A stretch of DNA of 64,000 bases from JAHFDS01 sp964593795 (GTDB lineage: Bacteria; Myxococcota_A; Polyangia; JAHFDS01). Shown in pieces: positions 40,368 to 48,104 of the stretch. Both the position numbers and the translations under genes were made by a program. Position 1 is the first letter of the stretch; each line of letters begins with the position of its first letter. Below the pieces are notes generated by a model that ran no database searches, was not told the DNA's origin, and saw only the letters and a program-made list of their open reading frames with translations. The stretch lies in NCBI GenBank assembly GCA_964593795.1, contig CAZQJC010000017.1:1-64000 (forward strand), given 5' to 3'.

Positions 40368-41678
40368 ATGCACCACCCGAGGCGGCGCCGCCGCGACCTG
40401 GCCTTCGCGATCCTGGGCGCCACGGCAGGCGTCCTCGCCGTCTCCGGCCTCGCCCTCGCGATCCCCTCGAAGTACAGCCCCTACAAGAAGCTGTCGGTCT
40501 TCACGCGGGCGCTCTCGTACATCGAGAACAACTACGTCGAGGACATCGAGCAGGAGCGGCTCGTGTACGGCGCCATCAAGGGCATGGCCGAGTCGCTCGA
40601 TCCGCACACGACGTTCCTGTCGCCGGACGCCTACCGGCAGATGAAGGACGAGACGACCGGCGAGTTCCCGGGCATCGGCATCGAGGTCGACCGCCGCGGC
40701 AAGGACCAGCCCCTGACCGTGGTCGCGCCCATCGAGGGCACCCCCGCGGCGCGCGCCGGCATCAAGTCGGGCGACCAGCTCCTCGAGATCGACGGCCGCT
40801 CGAGCGCCGCGATGTCGATCGAGGAGGCCATCAAGCGCATGCGCGGCAACCGCGGCACGCGCGTCAAGCTGCTCGTCGGGCGCCAGGGCTGGGCCGAGCC
40901 GCGCGAGATCAGCCTCGTCCGCGACATCGTGCGCGTCGTGAGCGTGAGCGCGAAGATGCTCGAGCCGGGCATCGGCTACCTCAAGGTCACGCAGTTCTCG
41001 GATCGCACCGACCGCGACGCCGAGCAGCGCCTCGCCGAGCTCGAGCAGCAGGCGGGTGGCAGGCTGCGCGGCCTCGTGCTCGACCTGCGCGGCAACCCCG
41101 GGGGCCTCTTCGATCAGGCCGTGCGCATCGCCGACATGTTCCTGTCGGACGGGCTCATCGTCCGCACCATCGGCAAGAGCGGCCGCGTCATCGACGAGGA
41201 GACGGCCCGCGCCCGCGGCACCCACGCGGGCTTCCCCATGGTCACGCTCGTCAACGGCAGCTCGGCGTCCGCCTCCGAGATCGTCGCGGGCGCGCTGCAG
41301 GACCACAAGCGCTCGCTCATCCTCGGCACGCCGAGCTTCGGCAAGGGCTCGGTCCAGAGCGTCATCGAGCTCGAGGACGGTAGCGGCCTCAAGCTCACCG
41401 TGGCGCGCTACTACACGCCGTCGGGCCGCTCCATCCAGGAGAGCGGCATCCAGCCGGACGTGCTCGTCGAGCAGCTCAAGACCACCGAGATCGCGCGCAT
41501 CGTGGACGACAGCGGCGAGCCCAAGACGCGCGAGCGCGACATGGATCGCCACCTGCGGAACGAGCAGGGCGCGAAGGGCGGCGCCCAGGCGAGCCTGGCG
41601 GGCGGCGACTTCCAGCTCAAGAGCGCGCTCGACCACCTGCGCGCGGCCGATCGCCTGGGTCTGCAGAAGGGCGGCTGA
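40368..41678 (+). CDS. ctpA: C-terminal processing peptidase (S41)
   Basis: A periplasmic serine protease of 436 residues. The N-terminus has an Arg run and a TM/signal core (about 11-31). A PDZ domain (about 95-180) contains PGIGIEVDRR and GIKSGDQLLEIDG. The catalytic domain has GLVLDLRGNPGG, NGSSASASEIVAGALQDHKR (S301) and GTPSFGKGSVQ (K326). It follows the EnvC-like gene by 33 bases. The same neighbourhood (EnvC then CtpA) is widespread and fits a role in cell-wall hydrolase turnover. Confidence 0.95.
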   Translation: MHHPRRRRRDLAFAILGATAGVLAVSGLALAIPSKYSPYKKLSVFTRALSYIENNYVEDIEQERLVYGAIKGMAESLDPHTTFLSPDAYRQMKDETTGEFPGIGIEVDRRGKDQPLTVVAPIEGTPAARAGIKSGDQLLEIDGRSSAAMSIEEAIKRMRGNRGTRVKLLVGRQGWAEPREISLVRDIVRVVSVSAKMLEPGIGYLKVTQFSDRTDRDAEQRLAELEQQAGGRLRGLVLDLRGNPGGLFDQAVRIADMFLSDGLIVRTIGKSGRVIDEETARARGTHAGFPMVTLVNGSSASASEIVAGALQDHKRSLILGTPSFGKGSVQSVIELEDGSGLKLTVARYYTPSGRSIQESGIQPDVLVEQLKTTEIARIVDDSGEPKTRERDMDRHLRNEQGAKGGAQASLAGGDFQLKSALDHLRAADRLGLQKGG

Positions 41679-41934
41679 TCGGACACGGTGGGACAACTTT
41701 CCGCTCGCGTCGTTTTTTCATCACGGCTACGATTACCGTGGGTTGCGCCGTCGAGGGCTCGCAACAGAGGGGTATGAGGGCCAGCGAAGGTGGCGTTGTC
41801 CAGCCTCGTTCGGGCTCGTGACGATCATGGGACGCTCATGAGGGCCGGGGTCTTGTTCGAACCACCCTGCTGCCGCGCGCAGCGAGGGGGTCGTGCGCCC
41901 CTGCGCCAGCGGCCCCCGGGCGAGCGGCGCTAGC

Positions 41935-43767
41935 ATGTTCAAGCTCCTGATCGAGGACGACGAGGGCAAGACCACGGTCGTTCCGCTCATCCGCGACGAG
42001 ATCACCATCGGGCGCAAGGAGGGCAACACCATCCGCTTGACCGAGCGGAACGTGTCCCGGCGCCACGCCAAGCTGACCAAGGCCTCGGGCGCGATCCAGA
42101 TCGAGGACTGCGGCAGCTACAACGGCATTCGCGTCAACGGCGCCCGCATCCAGGGGAAGATCGCCGTCGGCGAGGGCGATCGGATCCAGATCGGCGACTA
42201 CCTCCTCGCGCTGCGCATGGACCGGCCCTCGACCGAGAGCCGGGATCCGTTCCACGAGATGCGGACGCAGCCGATCGAGCGCTCCGAGGAGGACAAGACC
42301 GAGCGCGACACGAGGCCGATGACCGCCGCCACGCCCCCGCCGGTCGAGCGGGAGCGCGACACCGTCCGCGACGGGCGCGAGTCGAGCGACACCGTGCGCA
42401 TGCAGACCGTGCCGGCGAGCTCCTTCGACTACGGCGCGTTCCGCGGCGGCGGGGGCGCAGGCGACTTCGGCTCGGACGACATCACGCGCCTGCCGGGCGA
42501 CGTCGGCATCAGCTACCCGGGCGCGCCCGCACCCGCTGCGCCGGCCGAGGCAGGCGCGACGCCGTCGGAGGGGACGCAGCCGCAGCGGCCCGTGCGCCTC
42601 GTCGTCGTCAGCGCCAACTTCGCCGGCCAGGAGTTCCTGATCGACAAGCCCACGGTGGTCGTCGGACGCACCGAGGAGAACGACGTCGTCCTCAACCACC
42701 GATCGATCTCGCGGCACCACGCGAAGATCGTGCGCGAGCACGGCCGCTTCAACATCGTCGATCTGCAGAGCGCCAACGGCGTTCGCGTCAACGGCGAGCC
42801 GTACGGCAAGGTCGAGCTGCGCAAGGGCGACCTCATCGACCTCGGGCACGTGCGCCTGCGCTTCGTCGAGGCGGGCGAGGACTTCGTGTTCGATCGCGAC
42901 GCCGAGATCTACGACCTCGGCGAGCGGCGCGGCATGCGCGGCGTGGTGGTCGCGACGCTGGTCGCGGCGGCATGCGCGGTCGTGCTGTTCCTGTTCCGCG
43001 ACAAGCTCGGCTTCGGCGGGGACCCGTCCACATCCGCGCCCGACGCCAGCGCGGCCATCGCCGTACCGCCGCCGAGCGACGCCGTGCAGGTCAAGGTGGC
43101 GCAGCTCGACGCCCCCCCGGCCGGCGCGGAAGCGCTCACGCGACTCGAGGCCGCCGTCGCCAAGAAGGACTGGGACAACGCGATCGTGGCCTTCGAGGAG
43201 CTGCCGACGACGAGCCCGCTCCGCGGCAAGGCGGAGCCCCTGTTCGAGCAGGCCCGCAAGGGCTACGTGGCCAAGCACCTCGCGGCGGCGGAGCAGGCCA
43301 AGGCGCAGGGCCGCTGCGGTCCCGCGAGCAAGGAGGCCAAGAGCGTCCTCATGTACGACGAGGGCAACACGGCCGCGAACGAGATCGTCCGGACCTGTCA
43401 GGCGCCGGTCAAGGCGCCGCCGGAGGAGCGCCCCGCGCCCCGCGAGCGCCCCGAGCGTCCCGAGCGCGTCGTGACGCCGCCGCCGGAGCGCGTGACGCCG
43501 CCGCCGCGCGAGGAGATCAACATCGAGGCCACCGCGCAGGAGGCCCAGAACGCCTACATGACCGGGCAGTACGCGCGCGCGCTCGAGCTCGCCCGCAAGG
43601 TGCTCAAGGTCAACCGCGGCTACATCCCCGCGCTGTCGACGAGCGGCCTCGCGCTGTGCAAGCTCAAGCACAAGGACGCCGCGGCCGCGGTGTTCGCCAA
43701 GCTGCCGCCGCAGTACAAGTCGATGATGCGCTCTGCCTGTCAGAAGGACGGCATCGAGCTCGAGTAG
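41935..43767 (+). CDS. Membrane protein with two FHA domains and TPR-like tail
   Basis: The product has 610 residues. FHA domain 1 (about 1-95) has IGRKEGNTIRL, NVSRRHAKL and SYNGIRVNG. A Pro/Thr/Arg-rich linker follows. FHA domain 2 (about 220-310) has VGRTEENDVVLN, SISRHHAKI and ANGVRVNG. A single TM lies at about 336-354. The C-terminal third has two TPR-like helical stretches split by a Pro/Arg segment (about 435-510). FHA domains bind phosphothreonine, so it probably reads Ser/Thr kinase output such as that of the kinase at 11123. The partner is unknown. Confidence 0.88.
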   Translation: MFKLLIEDDEGKTTVVPLIRDEITIGRKEGNTIRLTERNVSRRHAKLTKASGAIQIEDCGSYNGIRVNGARIQGKIAVGEGDRIQIGDYLLALRMDRPSTESRDPFHEMRTQPIERSEEDKTERDTRPMTAATPPPVERERDTVRDGRESSDTVRMQTVPASSFDYGAFRGGGGAGDFGSDDITRLPGDVGISYPGAPAPAAPAEAGATPSEGTQPQRPVRLVVVSANFAGQEFLIDKPTVVVGRTEENDVVLNHRSISRHHAKIVREHGRFNIVDLQSANGVRVNGEPYGKVELRKGDLIDLGHVRLRFVEAGEDFVFDRDAEIYDLGERRGMRGVVVATLVAAACAVVLFLFRDKLGFGGDPSTSAPDASAAIAVPPPSDAVQVKVAQLDAPPAGAEALTRLEAAVAKKDWDNAIVAFEELPTTSPLRGKAEPLFEQARKGYVAKHLAAAEQAKAQGRCGPASKEAKSVLMYDEGNTAANEIVRTCQAPVKAPPEERPAPRERPERPERVVTPPPERVTPPPREEINIEATAQEAQNAYMTGQYARALELARKVLKVNRGYIPALSTSGLALCKLKHKDAAAAVFAKLPPQYKSMMRSACQKDGIELE

Positions 43768-43789
43768 AGCGGCTCGGGGCGACACGCGC

Positions 43790-44854
43790 GTGGCAGAGGC
43801 GGCGTCTCAGGGCACGGCCGGCGGCGGCCCACTCCAGGTCCCCGGCGAGCCACCGCGCGTCCACCTCGCGCCGCTGCCGACGCCGCTGCATCACCTGCCG
43901 CGCCTGTCGGAGCGGCTCGGCATCGAGGTGCTGTGCAAGCGTGACGATCTGACCGGATCGGCCCTCTCGGGCAACAAGGTCCGAAAGCTCGAGTACCTGC
44001 TCGCGGACGCGCGCGCGGTCGGCGCCGACACCGTGATCACCTGCGGCGGCGCGCAATCGAACCACTGCCGCGCCACTGCCCTCGCCGCCGCGCAGCTCGG
44101 CCTCCGCTGTCGCCTGCTCCTGCGCACCGATGATCCGGCGGCGCCCCCACCCCTCGAGGGCAATCTCCTCCTCGATCGCGTCGCGGGCGCGGAGGTGCGC
44201 TTCATCTCGCGGCCCGACTACGCGCGGCGCGCGGCGCTCATGGACGAGGAGGTCGCCCGGCTCTCGGCCGCGGGATCCGTCCCCTACGTCATCCCCGAGG
44301 GCGGCTCGAACGCGATCGGCGCGTGGGGCTATGTGCGCGCGATCTTCGAGCTGCGCGCGCAGCTCGCCGCCATGCAGTGGCGCGAGAAGGCGCGCGAGGT
44401 GACGATCGTGTACGCGGCCGGCTCGGGCGGGACGGGCGCGGGCCTCGTCGCCGGGGCGGCGCTCGCCGACCTCGAGGCGCGCATCGTGGGCTTCGCGGTG
44501 TGCGACGACGCCGCCTACTTCCAGCGCGAGATCGCGCGCATCCTCGCGGAGCTCGCCTCGCGCTTCGACCTTCCGCGCCTGGGCTCGCTGCCCGCGGCCG
44601 AGATCGTGGACGAGTTCGTGGGCGTCGGGTACGCCAAGACGCGGCCCGAGGAGCTGCGCTCGCTCGTCGCCATCGCGCGCGCCGAGGGCCTCGTGCTCGA
44701 CCCCGTGTACACGGGAAAGGCGATGCACGGCCTGTGCGAGCTGCAGCGGCGGACCCCGGGCTGCCTCGGCGAGCGCGTGATCTTCGTGCACACGGGCGGC
44801 GTGTTCGGCCTGCTCACCGCCGAGCACGCGGCGTCGCTCGCCGCCATCCTCTGA
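43790..44854 (+). CDS. dcyD: D-cysteine desulfhydrase / ACC deaminase family PLP enzyme
   Basis: A PLP enzyme of 354 residues that probably cleaves D-cysteine to pyruvate, H2S and ammonia. Key blocks are KRDDLTGSALSGNKVRKLEYL (PLP Lys likely K63), CGGAQSNHCRATA, PEGGSNAIGAWGYV, AAGSGGTGAGL and DPVYTGKAMHGL. ACC deaminases share the fold; I cannot separate the two activities from sequence alone. The start is GTG, 22 bases after the FHA gene. Confidence 0.85.
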   Translation: MAEAASQGTAGGGPLQVPGEPPRVHLAPLPTPLHHLPRLSERLGIEVLCKRDDLTGSALSGNKVRKLEYLLADARAVGADTVITCGGAQSNHCRATALAAAQLGLRCRLLLRTDDPAAPPPLEGNLLLDRVAGAEVRFISRPDYARRAALMDEEVARLSAAGSVPYVIPEGGSNAIGAWGYVRAIFELRAQLAAMQWREKAREVTIVYAAGSGGTGAGLVAGAALADLEARIVGFAVCDDAAYFQREIARILAELASRFDLPRLGSLPAAEIVDEFVGVGYAKTRPEELRSLVAIARAEGLVLDPVYTGKAMHGLCELQRRTPGCLGERVIFVHTGGVFGLLTAEHAASLAAIL

Positions 44855-44874
44855 TCAGCGCGGCTAGCGCTCGG

Positions 44875-46002
44875 CTAGCGCAGGGACGAGATCCAGGCGC
44901 GCACGGCGGCCACGCCCGCCGGGTCCACGACCTCGGTCGCGAGGGGGGGCATCTGGTCGCGGCTCCCGCGCACCTCCATGCGCAGGAGCACGCCGCTGCG
45001 ATCGGGCATGCCGGGCGTGATGCGGCTGGACACTCCGGCGTGCTGCCAGCGCGTGAGCGCCTGGCCCACCGTGGTGAGGTAGAGCTGCGTGGCGAGGGGA
45101 TCGCGCTCGCCCACCGACAGGCGCAGGACCATCTGCGTGTCGGGCCACGACGTCCCCATCGGGTTGTGGCAATGGCCGCAGTTCGCATGCAGGTAGCCGA
45201 GCGCCGCGGCGACCTCGGGCGTCCCCGGCACCGCCGCGATCTCGCCGGCCGCAGGCGCCCGAGACAGGCGCCCGTCCGCGACGAGCTGATCGAGCGCGGG
45301 CGAGCCGTGGAGCTGCAGGGCGGAAAGGCCGAGCGCGCGTCCTGGCTCTCCGGCGTGACAGGTCGTGCAGAACCGCGCCTCCGGCACGTCGTGCGGCGTG
45401 CCGTTGACGTCGCTCGCCCCCGCGGGCGTCCACACCGCGTCGGCCTGGTCGGCGCGCCACACGAACGCGCCCATCGTGTAGTCCTCGCGCCCGGGCCCCG
45501 TCCGTTCGATGAGCCGCGTCTCGAGCAGCACGCCGCCGAGGGAGAACTCCTTCCAGAGCTGCGTCCCGACCGGCAACTGCCAGTGGTCCATCGTGCTCGT
45601 GTCGATCGTGGTGCCGGGCGGCAGCCGCACCCAGCGCCGCTTGTCGGCGGCATCCGACCACAGCCGATGCGCCGGCTCGAAGGCCAGGAGGTCTGGCGCC
45701 AGCGTCTTCGTGCGGATGTCGGCGTAAAGGCCCCGCGACGAGAGCAGGTCGGGATCGCGCGGCGCGTCGGGAGGCGCGGGCGGCCCGTCCGGACGCGGCG
45801 TGTCCAACCCCGGTGCATCGGCGAGCGGGCCATCTGCCTGCGGGGCATCCGCGGGCGCCCCGTCTCGCGGAGCGACGGCGCCCCCGCCGCCCCCGCAGCC
45901 GGCCACGCCGAGGACGGCCAGGGCCGGCGCCACCCGACACATGCGCGTGAGCAGATGGATTCCGCCGCGCGCGCGTGCCTCGGGGGTGCCGGCCCCGCTC
46001 AT
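44875..46002 (-). CDS. Lipoprotein with two c-type heme motifs
   Basis: The product has 375 residues. The lipobox GVAGC (C36) is followed by a Pro/Asp/Ala-rich tether to about 85. The body carries CTTCH (212-216) and CGHCH (275-279), so up to two c hemes. Blocks such as LWKEFSLGG, AFVWRADQADAVW and ARFCTTCHAGEPGRALG recur in myxobacterial proteins of unknown role that carry a C-x2-C-H pair. It directly follows (one base) the diheme lipoprotein at 46004, and they probably act together in periplasmic electron transfer. Another Met at residue 21 could be the start. Confidence 0.78.
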   Translation of the reverse strand: MSGAGTPEARARGGIHLLTRMCRVAPALAVLGVAGCGGGGGAVAPRDGAPADAPQADGPLADAPGLDTPRPDGPPAPPDAPRDPDLLSSRGLYADIRTKTLAPDLLAFEPAHRLWSDAADKRRWVRLPPGTTIDTSTMDHWQLPVGTQLWKEFSLGGVLLETRLIERTGPGREDYTMGAFVWRADQADAVWTPAGASDVNGTPHDVPEARFCTTCHAGEPGRALGLSALQLHGSPALDQLVADGRLSRAPAAGEIAAVPGTPEVAAALGYLHANCGHCHNPMGTSWPDTQMVLRLSVGERDPLATQLYLTTVGQALTRWQHAGVSSRITPGMPDRSGVLLRMEVRGSRDQMPPLATEVVDPAGVAAVRAWISSLR

Positions 46003-46003
46003 G

Positions 46004-47188
46004 TCAGGTGCCCGGGACCATGCACTGCGTGGCGATCGTGTTGGCGATCGGCGGCAGCGACAGGATGTAGTACGCGATGTCGAGCGCGTCGTCGTCGGTC
46101 AGGCCCCCGAGGGCGCCCATCGGGCCGACCGGCATCGGCGGGCAGATCCCGTGGCCGTCCTTGTCGAGGCCCATCTTGAGCGCCCGCGCGATCTGCTCGG
46201 CGGTCCACATGCCGCCGAGGCCGGTCGCGTCCGAGGTCAGGTTGCGCGAGGTGATCGTCATCGGGAACGGCGGCGACGGCACGAGGCCCGTGTACTCCTC
46301 ACCGCCTGCGAAGAGCTTGGCCTCGTCGAGCACCGGCCCGGACATGCCGGGCGGGTTGTGCTTGGTGTGGCACTCGGAGCAAGTGATCGCGAGGTACTTG
46401 CCGCGCACGGCGCGCTCGCGCATCGCCGCGGTCGGACCGGGATCGGGCATCGCGGACGCGTTGAACGGCGGTGAGGGCGCCGGCGGCGGGACGTTCCAGG
46501 GCGCCTGGTGGGCCGGCACGGCGTGGTCCACGCCGGGCACGGAGCGCAGGAACGCCACGATCGCGTCCGCGTCCTGGTCGGTGAACGCGTGGAACATGTA
46601 GTACGGCATGACGTTGAAGAGCGCCGTCCCGTCGGGGCGCTGGCCCTTCTGGAACAGGTCCTTGATCTGCTGATCCGTACGGTTCTGAAGGCCAGTCGCA
46701 TGGTTCGTCAGGTTGCGCGAGTGCAGGCAGCCCTTGGTCGCGTCCGTCGGGTCGGTGTCGATGAAGCACTCCGCGCCCGAGAGCTTCTTGTCCGGGATGA
46801 TCGCCCCCATCGCGTCGCGCGGCGAGTGGCAGTCCCCGCAGCCGACCACGTTCTCCACCAGGTAGCGCCCGCGCTCGACCACCGCGCCCATCCCACCGAG
46901 GCCACCTGCGCCCGCGCCACCGGCACCCGCGCCACCGGCGCCCGCGCCTCCCATGCCCGCGCCACCGGCGCCCGCGCCACCCGCACCCGCGCCACCCGCA
47001 CCCGCGCCACCCGCGCCCGCGCCACCCGCACCCGCGCCACCCGCGCCCGCGCCGCCAGCCGCCCCAGCGCCAGCACCGCCGGACGCGCCCGCGCCCGCCG
47101 TGCCCGCCGCCTTGATCTTCTCGTCACAGCCGGCTCCGAGGCCCAGCGCGACCACGCTCGAGACCATCCAGATCGTCGTTCGTCTCAT
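46004..47188 (-). CDS. Diheme cytochrome c lipoprotein with Gly/Ala repeat tether
   Basis: The product has 394 residues. The signal ends LGLGAGCDEK (C21). A tether of about 75 residues is built from repeats of Gly-Ala-Gly-Gly-Ala (DNA 46906-47055). The cytochrome part has two heme sites, CGDCH and CSECH. Each is followed by a YYMFHAFTDQDADAIVAFLRS or LTDDDALDIAYYILSL helix, the hallmark of tandem class-I cytochrome c domains. Met residues downstream can be axial ligands. It is the first gene of a two-gene operon with the lipoprotein cytochrome at 44875. Confidence 0.88.
   Translation of the reverse strand: MRRTTIWMVSSVVALGLGAGCDEKIKAAGTAGAGASGGAGAGAAGGAGAGGAGAGGAGAGGAGAGGAGAGGAGAGGAGMGGAGAGGAGAGGAGAGGLGGMGAVVERGRYLVENVVGCGDCHSPRDAMGAIIPDKKLSGAECFIDTDPTDATKGCLHSRNLTNHATGLQNRTDQQIKDLFQKGQRPDGTALFNVMPYYMFHAFTDQDADAIVAFLRSVPGVDHAVPAHQAPWNVPPPAPSPPFNASAMPDPGPTAAMRERAVRGKYLAITCSECHTKHNPPGMSGPVLDEAKLFAGGEEYTGLVPSPPFPMTITSRNLTSDATGLGGMWTAEQIARALKMGLDKDGHGICPPMPVGPMGALGGLTDDDALDIAYYILSLPPIANTIATQCMVPGT
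46906..47055 (-). repeat. 15-bp tandem repeat, ten copies, in frame
   Basis: Ten units of the CCCGCACCCGCGCCA type code, on the minus strand, for the Gly/Ala tether of the diheme lipoprotein. Units differ at one or two positions. The unit length keeps the frame, so copy number can vary freely. Confidence 0.9.
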
Positions 47189-47266
47189 CGTTCGAGTCCC
47201 CTCCGGGCAAGAAAGGGGACATTTTCGCCCAGGTCGCGGCGCTCCGCACGTTCTCCGATGCCCGCG

Positions 47267-48004
47267 TCAGACCTCGAGCGCGTCGCCCTCGCGCAGCGGC
47301 GCGATCACCGACGCGGCGAGGTCGAATTCGTCCGGGTAGTGGACGAGGCGCATGCGCGCGCGCACCCCGGCATCGAGCGCCGCCAGGGACGCATAGGGCG
47401 TGTGCGCCGGCCCGTGGTTGGTCTCGTGCACGATGAGGTCCGCTCCCCCGAAGAACGCCAGGAGCCCCGGATCGAACGCGGTGTCGGCCGAGTAGCCGAG
47501 CGTCCGACCGCCCGCCGTCACCCGCAGCGCGCTCGTCGGCACGTGGTGCACCGTGCGGTACGTGCGGATCGAGAACGGCCCCACCTGCGTCGCGCCGTCC
47601 AAGCCGAGCTCCGTGTGCACGAAGTACTCGTCAAAGCCCATGGAATGGAAGCGCTGGCCGTCCCAGAGCTGCCCCATCGACGCGACGAGCCGCCCCTCCC
47701 AGATCGCGCCGCGAACCTCGGGCGAGCACACGAGCTCGAGTCGCTTTCCCTCGGCGAAGCGCTTCCAGAACGCCACGCCCTCGACGCCGTTCATGTGGTC
47801 GCCGTGCACGTGCGTCACGAGGACGTGGTCGATCGTCGGCAGCTCGAGCGCCGTGCCGCACCTGCCCGAGGCGTCCGCCAGCACGCGCCGGTAGCGATCG
47901 GGACAGTCGATCGCCAGACGGAAGCCGTCGTGCTCGAGGAGCAGGGCCGTCGTGTGGTGTCTGGCGGTGAAGGTGTCGCCGACGCCGAGCGCGATGAGCC
48001 GCAT
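47267..48004 (-). CDS. Metallo-beta-lactamase-fold phosphodiesterase-like hydrolase
   Basis: The product has 245 residues. The metal motif THVHGDH (HxHxDH) is intact, with later ligands in VHHVP, YSADTAFDP and IVHETNHG, plus a C-terminal VHYPDEF. The order and the GVGDTFTARHHTTALLLEH opening resemble RNase Z / cyclic-nucleotide phosphodiesterase-like members, not lactamases. The ATG at 48004 fits the family start. It is divergent from the MVP homologue with about 100 bases between, so they may share regulation. The substrate is unknown. Confidence 0.82.
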   Translation of the reverse strand: MRLIALGVGDTFTARHHTTALLLEHDGFRLAIDCPDRYRRVLADASGRCGTALELPTIDHVLVTHVHGDHMNGVEGVAFWKRFAEGKRLELVCSPEVRGAIWEGRLVASMGQLWDGQRFHSMGFDEYFVHTELGLDGATQVGPFSIRTYRTVHHVPTSALRVTAGGRTLGYSADTAFDPGLLAFFGGADLIVHETNHGPAHTPYASLAALDAGVRARMRLVHYPDEFDLAASVIAPLREGDALEV

Positions 48005-48063
48005 GCGCCATCGTATCGTGGCCGTTGCAGATTGGCCCTGACCGATCAACGATCTCCTTCCGC

Positions 48064-48081
48064 CGCTGCCTTCCGGCAGCG
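48064..48081 (+). promoter_or_regulatory. Hairpin in the leader of the MVP-homologue gene
   Basis: CGCTGCC and GGCAGCG form a perfect 7-bp stem with a TTCC loop, 23 bases before the ATG and just ahead of the GGAGG ribosome site. A weak promoter-like TTGCAG (48025) lies upstream. It may modulate translation; no known RNA family was recognised. Confidence 0.35.
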
Positions 48082-48104
48082 CGCCACATCTCTCGGAGGG
48101 GTCG

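Noticed and set aside
46906..47055. CRISPR-like array
   Set aside because: Repeats are 15 bp, contiguous and in frame in a coding region, with no spacers and no cas genes.
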